Positions 1-6,206 of a stretch of 6,985 bases of DNA are shown here, piece by piece. A model generated the notes under the pieces. That model worked only from the letters and a program-made list of their open reading frames with translations. It was not told where the DNA came from and did no database searches. The position numbers and the translations under genes are program-made. The stretch's first letter is position 1. Every line of letters begins with the position of its first letter. The stretch covers positions 1-6,985 of the forward strand of contig JAUWXU010000034.1 of assembly GCA_030616145.1 (NCBI GenBank), in the 5' to 3' direction. This DNA is from Candidatus Omnitrophota bacterium. GTDB taxonomy: Bacteria; Omnitrophota; JAUWXU01.

Positions 1-221
1 ATCTTATTGGTTTGGTAAATATATTGGATGTTTTATTTGAAGACAATGAAGATAAAAAAATAATGGATTTTATCAGAGCCCCCTTTTTTATTGAAAGTGA
101 TAAGATAACAGATGATAGCCTCTTTGAACTTCAATCCAAAAAACAGGTTATGGCTATAGTGATAGACAGGGATAAAAAGAATATTGGCATGGTAACCATT
201 GAAAATTTAGTACCGGTTTGA
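1..221 (+). CDS. CBS-domain protein, C-terminal fragment (5' partial)
   Basis: The reading frame is open from the window edge and stops at 219-221, so only the last 73 or so residues are seen. They begin LIGLVNILDVLFE, the usual end of a first CBS motif. After a basic and acidic linker comes FIRAPFFIESDKITDDSLFELQ, then MAIVIDRDKKNIGMVTIENL, which matches the second CBS half of CorC/HlyC (DUF21/CNNM) proteins, where the consensus is roughly 'mAiVvDeyG..GivTlEDl'. Those proteins are inner-membrane proteins linked to divalent metal transport, with a DUF21 membrane part upstream and adenosyl-nucleotide-binding CBS domains. Here the chain ends right after the second CBS motif, so the usual C-terminal transporter-associated domain is absent. 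The DUF21 part would lie outside the window, so the exact family is inferred; another CBS-pair protein is possible. Confidence 0.72.
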   Translation, partial: LIGLVNILDVLFEDNEDKKIMDFIRAPFFIESDKITDDSLFELQSKKQVMAIVIDRDKKNIGMVTIENLVPV

Positions 222-226
222 TAGTA

Positions 227-255
227 TTGACTTTCAGGAGAAATTAGGATATTAT
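227..255 (+). promoter_or_regulatory. Candidate sigma-70-type promoter for bioY-hisG
   Basis: TTGACT (227-232, -35) and TATTAT (250-255, -10) are separated by exactly 17 nt in the short gap after the CBS gene. This is close to the TTGACA-17-TATAAT consensus. The expected transcription start, 6-8 nt past the -10 box, falls at about 261-263, on or next to the ATG chosen for bioY. That would give a nearly leaderless message. No experimental evidence; AT-rich DNA gives such matches by chance, but the position between two genes supports it. Confidence 0.4.
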
Positions 256-262
256 ATGCCCG

Positions 263-865
263 ATGAGTTTAAATACAGAGGTTATAGAGGTAATCAATAG
301 ACCGCTGCCCTTGAGTAAAAGGGCTTGCGAAGTGCTGGGTGTCGCAGTCTTTATTAGTCTGACCTTTTTAGGTGCTTATCTGAGGATCTATCTGCCTTTT
401 ACTCCCGTGCCTATTACGCTGCAGACCCTTTTTGTCTTACTATCCGGGGCAGTCCTGGGGAGAAGGCTGGGGGCAATAAGCCAGGCAGGTTATATTATTC
501 TGGGAAGTTTGGGATTGCCAATATTTGCTGGTGCAACAGGAGGAATTTTATATCTTTTAGGTCCTACCGGTGGTTATCTGATCGGTTTTATGGCGGCTAG
601 CTATATAGTAGGTGGGATGATCAGTATGAAAAAAGAACTTACGTTTAGATGGACAGTTTTGGCAATGCTGACCGGGCTGGCGGTTGTATATTTATCAGGA
701 GCGAGCTGGTTGTCATTTGTCACCAAAAGCAGTTTTTCCCAGACATTTGTTTTGGGGGTACTGCCTTTTATTCCCGGTGCTGTTGTAAAACTTTTAGCCG
801 GCGCAATTATTTTTTATAGATTTTTGCAACCACAAAGAGCGCAAAAAAACTTTGGAAAGGATTGA
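263..865 (+). CDS. bioY: Biotin transporter BioY (ECF S-component)
   Basis: This encodes a 200-residue integral membrane protein of the BioY family, the substrate-specific subunit that captures biotin at the cytoplasmic membrane. It works alone or with an ECF energy-coupling module (EcfA/A'/T), none of which is visible here. The family signature is clear: PITLQTLFVLLSGAVLG at about 50-66, then YIILGSLGLPIFAG at 77-90 and the GPTGGYLIGF loop at 100-109. Hydrophobic segments near 24-44, 52-68, 74-90, 100-120, 130-148 and 160-186 fit the usual six helices, and the length is typical. The ATG at 263 begins a plausible short cytoplasmic N-terminus, but it lacks a well-placed ribosome binding site: AGGA at 246-249 is 13 nt away and fits an out-of-frame ATG at 256 better. 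A TTG at residue 17 is a weaker alternative. Double stop TGATAA. hisG follows after 3 nt, so the two are probably co-transcribed. Confidence 0.93.
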   Translation: MSLNTEVIEVINRPLPLSKRACEVLGVAVFISLTFLGAYLRIYLPFTPVPITLQTLFVLLSGAVLGRRLGAISQAGYIILGSLGLPIFAGATGGILYLLGPTGGYLIGFMAASYIVGGMISMKKELTFRWTVLAMLTGLAVVYLSGASWLSFVTKSSFSQTFVLGVLPFIPGAVVKLLAGAIIFYRFLQPQRAQKNFGKD

Positions 866-868
866 TAA

Positions 869-1741
869 ATGAAACTTAAATTGGTTATACCTAAAGGAAG
901 TCTGGAGGCGGCAACAATTAACATTTTCAAAAAGGCCGGTTTTAATATTATTATCAGGGGGAGATCTTATTTTCCTTCAATTGATGATGAAGAAATTTCA
1001 GTTGGATTGCTGCGTGCCCAGGATATATCAAGATTTGTTGAAGAGGGCGTTTTTGATTGCGGTATCACCGGCAGCGATTGGACAAAAGAAAATAATTCAA
1101 AGGTTATCAAGGTGACAGATTTGATTTATTCCAAACAGAGCTTGGGAGGGATAAGGTGGGTATTGGCGGTTCCAGGTTCCTCCAGCATAAAAAGGGTTGG
1201 GGACCTAAAAGGAAAACGCATAGCTACAGAGCTGGTGAATGTTACCAGGAAATATTTAAGGAAAAATAAAGTAAACGCCAAGGTAGAATTTAGCTGGGGT
1301 GCAACAGAGGCCAAGCTATGCAGTAAATTGATCGATGCAATAGTCGAGCTTACCGAAACTGGCCGTAGCTTAAAAGAACAAAATCTGCGTATTGTAGATA
1401 CGGTATATGAATCCAGTACCCAGTTAATAGCCAATAGAAGATCATGGAAAAATAAGAAAATAAGAAAAAAAATAGAAAATATCTCTTTACTTTTGAAGGG
1501 CGCAATTTTAGCCAGCGGTAAGGTAGGCCTTAAAATGAATGTACTAGAGAAAAATTTAAACAAGGTCATATCTATTTTACCGGCTATGAAGAAGCCGACA
1601 GTATCGAGTTTATTTCAGACCGGTTGGTTTGATGTTGATACAATTATAGATGAAAAGATTGTTAGAATCCTAATTCCCAAACTGAAAGAAGCTGGTGCGC
1701 AGGGAATTGTAGAGTATCCGTTGAATAAAGTGATACCTTAA
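869..1741 (+). CDS. hisG: ATP phosphoribosyltransferase, long form (HisG_L)
   Basis: This cytosolic enzyme catalyses the first step of histidine synthesis, condensing ATP with PRPP to give phosphoribosyl-ATP. The 290-residue length is that of the long, HisZ-independent form: two catalytic subdomains plus a C-terminal ACT/PII-like domain for histidine feedback. Visible signatures are IPKGSLE (7-13), DCGITGSDW (63-71) and the PRPP-binding loop DAIVELTETGRSL (156-168). The C-terminal domain spans roughly 215-290 and ends GAQGIVEYPLNKVIP, a hallmark of HisG_C. GGAAAGG inside the end of bioY (854-860) is a good ribosome binding site about 8 nt before the ATG. Only 3 nt separate it from bioY. No other his gene is in the window, so the pathway genes must lie elsewhere or be missing. 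The chain is unusually lysine-rich in the linker at 190-202, which agrees with the AT-rich genome. Confidence 0.96.
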   Translation: MKLKLVIPKGSLEAATINIFKKAGFNIIIRGRSYFPSIDDEEISVGLLRAQDISRFVEEGVFDCGITGSDWTKENNSKVIKVTDLIYSKQSLGGIRWVLAVPGSSSIKRVGDLKGKRIATELVNVTRKYLRKNKVNAKVEFSWGATEAKLCSKLIDAIVELTETGRSLKEQNLRIVDTVYESSTQLIANRRSWKNKKIRKKIENISLLLKGAILASGKVGLKMNVLEKNLNKVISILPAMKKPTVSSLFQTGWFDVDTIIDEKIVRILIPKLKEAGAQGIVEYPLNKVIP

Positions 1742-1743
1742 AT

Positions 1744-1799
1744 TGGTTAATTGGTGAGCGTCTTTTTAAAAACGTTTTTTTAAATTTTTTAATTAACCA
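1744..1799. repeat. Inverted repeat in the hisG-small ORF spacer
   Basis: TGGTTAATT (1744-1752) is matched perfectly by its complement AATTAACCA (1791-1799), enclosing the T/A-rich spacer core. The downstream flank CTCATCA also resembles the reverse complement of TTGGTGAG beside the upstream arm, so the two ends look like inverted copies of a short TGGTTAATTGGTGAG-type motif. It could be part of a terminator or processing hairpin, or a small intergenic repeat. Nine base pairs of AT-rich stem is not strong evidence. Confidence 0.35.
1759..1781 (+). terminator. Weak intrinsic terminator-like hairpin after hisG
   Basis: CGT-C-TT (from 1759) can pair with AA-A-ACG (to 1774) around a TTTA loop, followed at once by seven T (1775-1781). 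The position 18 nt after the hisG stop and the T-run fit a Rho-independent terminator. The stem is short, AT-rich and has one mismatch, so it would be inefficient alone. It may act within the larger inverted repeat around it. Confidence 0.3.
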
Positions 1800-1828
1800 C
1801 TCATCATTTGAATTAAAAGGAGGGCGAG

Positions 1829-1927
1829 ATGCCTTGCGGAAGAAAGAAAAAAAAGGCCAAGATTTCAAAGCATAAGCGAAAAAAGAGAAAAAGAAGAGAC
1901 AGGCATAAGAAGAAAAGAATAAGATGA
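1829..1927 (+). CDS. 32-aa very basic protein, COX24/AURKAIP1 (bS22)-like
   Basis: The ATG at 1829 opens a 32-codon frame ending TGA 1925-1927. It follows an excellent ribosome binding site, AAGGAGGG (1817-1824), at the right spacing. The product starts MPCGRKKKKAKISKHKRKK and continues with R, K, D and H to the end. About two thirds of residues are Lys or Arg, and there are no acidic residues except one Asp. The pattern K-I-S-K-H-K-R-K-K-R-x-R-R-x-R-H-K-K-K resembles the bacterial COX24/AURKAIP1 micro-proteins, including mycobacterial bS22, which sit on the small ribosomal subunit. By analogy it would bind rRNA; this is inference from composition and spacing of basic residues. Its stop overlaps the next ATG as ATGA (1924-1927), so translation of the TPR gene is probably coupled to it. 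Too short for routine gene callers, but the strong Shine-Dalgarno makes it credible. Confidence 0.68.
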   Translation: MPCGRKKKKAKISKHKRKKRKRRDRHKKKRIR

Positions 1928-3453
1928 TATTGAGGAAAACTTCGAGGATACTGCTACTTCTTTTGCTGGTAGAGCTGTGTTTTACCCCAACAGGCAGTAA
2001 CCGCCTGTTGGGGTTTAATCGTTTACCATTAGGAGTTATTTTTGGAGAAAGACCCGCTGACAAGATGGTTAATTCATCTTGTTTAGTGCATTATTTGAAA
2101 GGGCTTCTCTGTGATAACGAAGGTAAATTTAATGAAGCAGCGATTGAATATCAAAAGGTCTTAGCGCGAAATCCTAGGCTTGTTAAGCCGCGTTTAAAGC
2201 TGGCTGAAGATTATATTCGAATTGGCAAATATAGCAAGGCCATTCAAGAACTCAAGAGATGCCTTTCTCTTGTTCCTTCCTCTATTGAGGTATACCAACG
2301 GTTAGGGGCCATTTATATTTCTCAAAAAAAATATCAAGAGGCCGTTGACTGTTATAATAAAATCCTGAGTATTGATCCAGTAGACCTTACGGCCTTGGTT
2401 AATCTTGCCGATATCTATCTTATCCAAAATAAATTAACAGAGGCATCTGAGTTTTATGAAAGGATAATAGAGCAAGGAACTGACGTTCCCCTGGTCTACT
2501 TCAATCTGGGAATTATCTATAGCCAGTTGAATGAATTCGACAAGGCAATCCTTAATTTTAAAAAAGTTATTAAACGGCAGCCTGATTATTTTGAGGCCTA
2601 TTTAAGTTTGGGTTTTATCTATGAATTTAGAAAGGAACCAGATATGGCGATAGCCCAATTTAACGAAGCACTTAAAATCGATCCTTTAAGCACAGAAGTA
2701 TATCATCATTTAGGCCAGATTTATTATCAGGCAAAAAAGATTAAACAGGCCATCCGCCAGTATAAACTTTTAATTTCACTAGCACCAGAAGAAATAGATG
2801 GCTACATTGAGCTGGCTTATATTTATTTAAATGAAGATAAACCAAAGGAGGCCCTTGAAATTTTAAATAAGGCCAAAGAATTAACTGACAAGCAAGATCA
2901 GGTTTATCTTCTTTTGGGGTTGACCTATAATCTGATGAAAAAAGATAAGGAGGCTGTTGCCGCGCTTAAAAAGGCCATCGAAATAAACGAAGATGATGAT
3001 TACTTGCATTTTAGATTGGGAATTATCTATGAAAAGAAGGGCCTAAGAGAGAATGCTATTCGTGAGTTTGAAAAGACAATCGCTCTTAATCCTCAAAATG
3101 CAAATGCTTATAATTACTTGGGTTATATGTATGCAGATGCCGGCGAAAACCTGGATGAGGCAATCAGATTAGTAAAGAAAGCCCTGAAGATTGATCCGGA
3201 TAATGGTGCCTATGTGGATTCATTGGGCTGGGCCTATTATAAAAAGGGTATGCTGAATGAAGCCCAGGCAGAATTGGAGCGGGCAGTAAGCATAATGGGA
3301 GATGACCCGGTGATTCGCGACCATCTGGGGGATGTATATTACCAGAAGAATTTCAGAGAAAAGGCAAGATTACAATGGGAAAAGTCATTAGAGCTTCAGC
3401 CGGAACAAGAGGATTTAAAGAGGAAACTGGAAAAATGCAAATCCGGGAATTAG
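1924..3453 (+). CDS. Exported or membrane-anchored TPR protein (about 13 repeats)
   Basis: This 509-residue protein is built almost wholly of tetratricopeptide repeats, so it is a protein-interaction scaffold. The N-terminus has a basic start and a run of leucines (residues 2-20), which look like a signal peptide or membrane anchor. The cysteine at 19 (VELC) is not a good lipobox. From about residue 53 to 495 there are roughly thirteen 34-residue repeats with the usual A/G-Y-x-x-A-x-x-x-F/Y spacing and P near each end (for example SIDP, KIDP, ALNP, KIDPDN). The stretch NAYNYLGYMYADAG...DSLGWAYYKKG near 394-442 resembles the C-terminal repeats of a widespread family of envelope-associated bacterial TPR proteins. 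The ATG at 1924 overlaps the upstream stop and has no strong ribosome binding site of its own, so coupling is likely. The internal ATG at 2065 (residue 48) would remove the signal and is poorly placed for initiation. The 3' end overlaps tktN by 19 nt. Its partner is unknown. Confidence 0.88.
   Translation: MILRKTSRILLLLLLVELCFTPTGSNRLLGFNRLPLGVIFGERPADKMVNSSCLVHYLKGLLCDNEGKFNEAAIEYQKVLARNPRLVKPRLKLAEDYIRIGKYSKAIQELKRCLSLVPSSIEVYQRLGAIYISQKKYQEAVDCYNKILSIDPVDLTALVNLADIYLIQNKLTEASEFYERIIEQGTDVPLVYFNLGIIYSQLNEFDKAILNFKKVIKRQPDYFEAYLSLGFIYEFRKEPDMAIAQFNEALKIDPLSTEVYHHLGQIYYQAKKIKQAIRQYKLLISLAPEEIDGYIELAYIYLNEDKPKEALEILNKAKELTDKQDQVYLLLGLTYNLMKKDKEAVAALKKAIEINEDDDYLHFRLGIIYEKKGLRENAIREFEKTIALNPQNANAYNYLGYMYADAGENLDEAIRLVKKALKIDPDNGAYVDSLGWAYYKKGMLNEAQAELERAVSIMGDDPVIRDHLGDVYYQKNFREKARLQWEKSLELQPEQEDLKRKLEKCKSGN
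1984..2014 (+). repeat. Perfect 12-bp hairpin inside the start of the TPR gene
   Basis: ACCCCAACAGGC (1984-1995) and GCCTGTTGGGGT (2003-2014) are exact reverse complements around the 7-nt loop AGTAACC. The structure is far more GC-rich than its surroundings. It lies 57 nt after the stop of the small basic gene, within codons 21-31 of the TPR gene just past the leucine-rich signal. It is followed by TTTAATCGTTT, a poor T-tract. It could be an attenuator or mRNA-stability hairpin between the two genes, or a palindromic element that landed in frame. The structure is certain; its role is not. Confidence 0.75.
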
Positions 3454-4241
3454 AAAAAAAAGCCAGAAAAATAAGACGATTGATTATTCAAATGTTGGCT
3501 AAGGCCGGAAGTGGACATCCCGGGGGTTCCTTATCTTCGACAGACCTAGTAACCTGTTTATATTTTGCTAAACTTCGACATAATCCTAAAAATCCTGAAT
3601 GGCCAGATAGAGACAGATTCCATATGTCAAAAGGACATTGTTGTCCTTTGTGGTATGCAGTATTGGCGGAAAGCGGTTATTTTAAAATAGATGAATTGTG
3701 GAACCTGAGAAAATTGGGTAGTATTTTACAGGGCCATCCGGATTGGCGAACTCCCGGAGTAACTGTTGCCAGTGGTTCGTTAGGCCAGGGATTATCTGTA
3801 GCTATAGGAATGGCACTAGCAGGGAAATTAGATAAGAAAGATTACCGAGTTTATTGCCTGATCGGTGATGGCGAAATACAGGAGGGTCAGATTTGGGAAG
3901 CAGCCATGGCAGCCAGCCACTACAGCTGCGATAATCTATGCGCTATTTTAGATTACAATTGTTATCAAATAGACGGTAAGATTAGCGAAATAATGGAATT
4001 AGAGCCATTGGTTGATAAATGGAAGGCCTTTGGTTGGCATACAATTAAGATAGATGGACATAACATCAGGCAGATTCTTCAGGCCTTTGATCGGGCCGAA
4101 AAGATAAAAAATAAACCATCTATTATAATTGCCCGGACAACAAAAGGAAAAGGTGTATCATTCATGGAGAATGTAGTCGATTTCCATGGCCGTGCACCCA
4201 CACCTGAAGAGGCAAAAAAGGCGCTTGAGGAATTGTCATAA
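3435..4241 (+). CDS. tktN: Transketolase, N-terminal (ThDP-binding) subunit
   Basis: With the C-terminal partner downstream this forms a split transketolase. The enzyme is a cytosolic ThDP- and Mg-dependent one that moves two-carbon ketol units between pentose phosphates, erythrose-4-phosphate and glycolytic sugars. The ATG at 3435 gives 268 residues, the normal size for a stand-alone N half. An upstream in-frame ATG at 3375 would only add residues lying within TPR coding sequence, and GAGGAA (3420-3425) is a suitable ribosome binding site for 3435. Visible motifs are GSGHPGGSLSSTD (26-37), SKGH (65-68), GHPD (100-103), GSLGQGLSVAIGMA (114-127) and the ThDP/Mg motif GDGE (144-147) through DYN (173-175), with KGKG at 237-240. 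The HIS residues at 28, 68 and 101 match conserved active-site positions. The gene overlaps the TPR end by 19 nt. The motifs fit transketolase and not DXS, despite ispE nearby. Confidence 0.95.
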   Translation: MQIRELEKKARKIRRLIIQMLAKAGSGHPGGSLSSTDLVTCLYFAKLRHNPKNPEWPDRDRFHMSKGHCCPLWYAVLAESGYFKIDELWNLRKLGSILQGHPDWRTPGVTVASGSLGQGLSVAIGMALAGKLDKKDYRVYCLIGDGEIQEGQIWEAAMAASHYSCDNLCAILDYNCYQIDGKISEIMELEPLVDKWKAFGWHTIKIDGHNIRQILQAFDRAEKIKNKPSIIIARTTKGKGVSFMENVVDFHGRAPTPEEAKKALEELS

Positions 4242-4263
4242 TCGGCGCCAGAGATGGAAGATT

Positions 4264-4290
4264 GGCGGGTTAGCGGGTTTAGCCGGTAAC
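4264..4290 (+). repeat. Three degenerate GCGGGTTA-type units between tktN and tktC
   Basis: The 67-nt gap between the transketolase halves contains GCGGGTTA, GCGGGTTTA and GCCGGTAAC in direct succession, an imperfect tandem of about 9 nt. Read in the tktC frame it would encode a Gly/Leu/Ala-rich stretch, but the gene starts later, at 4309. It is probably a short decayed tandem repeat in a spacer that is longer than the other gaps of this operon. No function can be read from it. Confidence 0.35.
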
Positions 4291-4308
4291 GGACAAGGAG
4301 AAGAGTTT

Positions 4309-5247
4309 ATGTCGGAAATGATGATGGCCAGAGATGTATATGGGGATACATTGTTGGAATTAGGCCGAAAAAATAAAGACATAGTAGTTCTCGATGCGGA
4401 TCTTTCCAGTTCTACCAGAACTGCTAAATTCGCAAAGGAGTTTCCCGACAGGTTCTTTAATGTTGGTGTTGCCGAGCAAAATCTGATGGGTATAGCAGCT
4501 GGACTTGCCAGTTGTAAGAAGATAGTTTTTGCCAGTACCTTTGCGATGTTTGGTATTGGCAGGGCCTGGGGCCAAATAAGAAATACTATTGCCTATAACG
4601 AACTGAATGTTAAAATTGTGCTTACCCATGCTGGAGTTACAGTAGGACCTGATGGTGCAAGCCACCAGGCATTGGAAGATGTTGCCCTGGTGAATGTAAT
4701 TCCCAACATGGTTATTATGACGCCATGTGATGGGCCGGAGACCAGAGAAATTATCCTGGCTGCTGTCCGGCATGATGGCCCTGTTTATGTTAGATTAGGA
4801 AGATCCAAGGTCCCTACAATAGATGATAAAGGAAAATTTCAGATGGGCAAAGCCTATATCCTGCGCGAAGGTAAGGATATATCAATTATCGCCTGCGGGA
4901 TTATGGTTAAACAGGCCTTAGATGCTGCCAAAATCTTAGCTGCAGAAAATAAAAGCGCACGGGTAGTCAACATGCATACTATTAAACCAATAGATAAAGA
5001 AATGGTCATCGACTGCGCCAGAAAGACGAATAGGATTGTGATATGCGAAGAACATATGATTACTGGTGGATTAGCTGCTGCAGTTAGCGAGGTTTTAGCA
5101 GAGGAAAACCCTGTTCGCATAGAAAGGATTGGAGTAAAAAATAGATTTGGTCAGTCCGGTAGTCCGGCTGAATTAATGAAGGAATATCATTTTACAGCGG
5201 AAGATATCGTTAAGGCCTGTCGAAGATTACTAGCTAAAACGACTTAA
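4309..5247 (+). CDS. tktC: Transketolase, C-terminal subunit
   Basis: This 312-residue protein holds the pyrimidine-binding and C-terminal domains of the split transketolase; it pairs with the gene upstream to build the active site. The ATG at 4309 has a clear ribosome binding site, AAGGAG (4295-4300), 8 nt away. The frame is open further upstream to 4186, but those 41 codons overlap the tktN end and the spacer and resemble nothing. Conserved features are LDADLSSST (28-36), the catalytic glutamate E56 in NVGVAEQNLMG that activates ThDP, STFAMFGIGRAW (76-87), THAGVTVGPDGASHQALED (106-124, with H107, D115 and H119), PVYVRLGR and the C-terminal VCEEHMITGGLAAAV and RIGVKNRFGQSG blocks. Size and motifs are normal for the family. 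Together with tktN it forms a complete enzyme; no sign of damage. Confidence 0.95.
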   Translation: MSEMMMARDVYGDTLLELGRKNKDIVVLDADLSSSTRTAKFAKEFPDRFFNVGVAEQNLMGIAAGLASCKKIVFASTFAMFGIGRAWGQIRNTIAYNELNVKIVLTHAGVTVGPDGASHQALEDVALVNVIPNMVIMTPCDGPETREIILAAVRHDGPVYVRLGRSKVPTIDDKGKFQMGKAYILREGKDISIIACGIMVKQALDAAKILAAENKSARVVNMHTIKPIDKEMVIDCARKTNRIVICEEHMITGGLAAAVSEVLAEENPVRIERIGVKNRFGQSGSPAELMKEYHFTAEDIVKACRRLLAKTT

Positions 5248-5274
5248 GAAGATTTATGAGTTTTTATCGGATAT

Positions 5275-6204
5275 ATGAAGAAGTTAATCTTAGATGCACC
5301 GGCCAAAATCAATTTATGTTTAAAGATTCTGGGCAAAAGGCCGGATGGCTACCATCAGGTTGAGACGATTATTCAGGCCATAGATCTTTGTGATAGATTA
5401 ATTCTGGAACAGACAAAAAAGGGAATTAAACTATCATCAAACAGTAATATTTTGCCGCTTTCGACAAATAATCTGGTCTATAAGGCTGCTGAGTTGCTGA
5501 TTCGAACATTAAATATTAAAAAAGGTATTCACGTCTTTATTGAGAAAAATATTCCTATTGCTGCTGGTTTGGGCGGCGGATCCAGCGATGCCGCATCAGC
5601 GATATTGGGATTAAATCAACTGTGGAATCTAAATTTAAACCGGGCTAAATTAATAGATTTTGCTAAAAGGATAGGGACAGATGTCCCTTTTTTTATTTCC
5701 GGATATCAGACGGTCCTGGCGACTGGCAGGGGCGATGAACTTTTGCCGATAGAGACAAAAATGCGGCAGTGGTATTGTTTGGTTGTTCCTTCAAAGAAGC
5801 TTTTAAGCCGAAGGATATACAGCGAGGTACAGCAGAAAGACCTTGACCCCGCCCTTGCTACTTACAAAGGGACACTACGGACTGGAAAGGGTGGGGTTAG
5901 CTTGACTTTTAGTTCTGCTGATGTTAAAATGTTAACTCGAGCATTAACGGAAGGTTATAAGGGAAAGATAGAGAAATTTCTCTATAATGATCTTGCTAAG
6001 ATAGTAATAAAATTGGCGCCGGAGGTTGATGAAATTATCCAGCTTATGAAATCTGCCGGCTTAAAGGGATTTGTATCAGGAAGTGGACCAGCGGTTTATA
6101 CCCTGGCCCCAAACAGAAAGGAGGCGACGAGGATAGCTAAAGAATTTTCATCTCAACATCGGTGGCCAACGTACATAACTCAAACTTACGACAGGAGGAT
6201 GTGA
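5275..6204 (+). CDS. ispE: 4-(cytidine-5'-diphospho)-2-C-methyl-D-erythritol kinase
   Basis: IspE phosphorylates CDP-methylerythritol, the fourth step of the MEP pathway to isoprenoid precursors, in the cytosol. The 309 residues carry the GHMP-kinase signatures: PAKINLCLKILGKRPDGYH (9-27, with the active-site lysine K11), the ATP loop PIAAGLGGGSSDAAS (94-108), GTDVPFF (134-140, catalytic D136), YNDL (237-240) and GFVSGSGPAVY (265-275). The usual length is about 280-295. The excess lies at about 186-208, between IYSEV and SLTFSS, where family members go almost directly from the 'Y..l' helix to the conserved LT. That extra segment, DPALATYKGTLRTGKGGV, is encoded by an imperfect DNA palindrome (5846-5897). 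All catalytic motifs are intact, so the enzyme is probably functional and the insertion lies in a surface loop. It starts 27 nt after tktC with only a weak ribosome binding site and ends 2 nt before spoVG. Confidence 0.95.
   Translation: MKKLILDAPAKINLCLKILGKRPDGYHQVETIIQAIDLCDRLILEQTKKGIKLSSNSNILPLSTNNLVYKAAELLIRTLNIKKGIHVFIEKNIPIAAGLGGGSSDAASAILGLNQLWNLNLNRAKLIDFAKRIGTDVPFFISGYQTVLATGRGDELLPIETKMRQWYCLVVPSKKLLSRRIYSEVQQKDLDPALATYKGTLRTGKGGVSLTFSSADVKMLTRALTEGYKGKIEKFLYNDLAKIVIKLAPEVDEIIQLMKSAGLKGFVSGSGPAVYTLAPNRKEATRIAKEFSSQHRWPTYITQTYDRRM
5846..5897 (+). repeat. Imperfect palindrome inside ispE, matching a protein insertion
   Basis: ACCCCGCCCTT (5846-5856) pairs with AAGGGTGGGGT (5887-5897) over 11 positions with one G-T pair, leaving a 30-nt loop. 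Two or three further weak pairs extend outward to 5843 and 5900. The arms are GC-rich in an AT-rich gene. They enclose, in frame and without a stop, the residues (about 191-208) that are surplus to the IspE family. This resembles, in form only, the Rickettsia palindromic elements that insert in frame into genes. Whether this sequence occurs elsewhere in the genome cannot be seen from here. Confidence 0.6.
6193..6198 (+). promoter_or_regulatory. Ribosome binding site that fixes the spoVG start at GTG 6207
   Basis: AGGAGG lies inside the ispE 3' end. The spacing decides between possible starts: ATG 6199 is followed at once by a stop, GTG 6201 is only 2 nt away, while GTG 6207 is 8 nt away. The last also yields MEITEVRMF, matching the MEVTDVRL start of classical SpoVG. 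Confidence 0.8.
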
Positions 6205-6206
6205 AA

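Noticed and set aside
1126..1569. Reverse-strand ORF opposite hisG
   Set aside because: It is the mirror of a well-conserved coding region; its Phe/Leu/Ser-rich product is what AT-rich antisense reading gives, and it has no family resemblance.
1662..2063. Reverse-strand ORF across the hisG end, spacer and TPR start
   Set aside because: It runs antisense to three + strand features, including the small basic gene, whose Lys/Arg codons become Phe/Ser-rich in this frame. No motif.
2065..2067. Internal ATG as the true TPR start, making 1928-2064 a spacer with a terminator
   Set aside because: It lacks a well-spaced ribosome binding site, and the upstream codons encode a convincing signal-like N-terminus joined to the previous gene by ATGA. 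Not fully excluded.
3375..3434. Upstream start for tktN
   Set aside because: It would lie fully inside TPR codons, while ATG 3435 has a ribosome binding site and gives the family's normal N-terminus.
4186..4308. Upstream extension of the tktC frame
   Set aside because: The 41 extra residues overlap the tktN end and the spacer repeat, match nothing in transketolase, and the ribosome binding site fits the ATG at 4309.
4360..5120. Two reverse-strand ORFs opposite tktC (4360-4773 and 4854-5120)
   Set aside because: Both lie wholly inside the conserved transketolase C half and show no recognisable domain.
3435..5247. Transketolase pair as a split DXS (first MEP enzyme) beside ispE
   Set aside because: The motifs GSGHPGGSLS, GDGEIQEGQIWEA and HAGVTVGPDGASHQ are those of transketolase, not DXS.
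6162..6206. Upstream start for spoVG inside ispE
   Set aside because: AGGAGG at 6193-6198 and the MEITEVR start both select GTG 6207; the longer N-terminus is just ispE codons in another frame.
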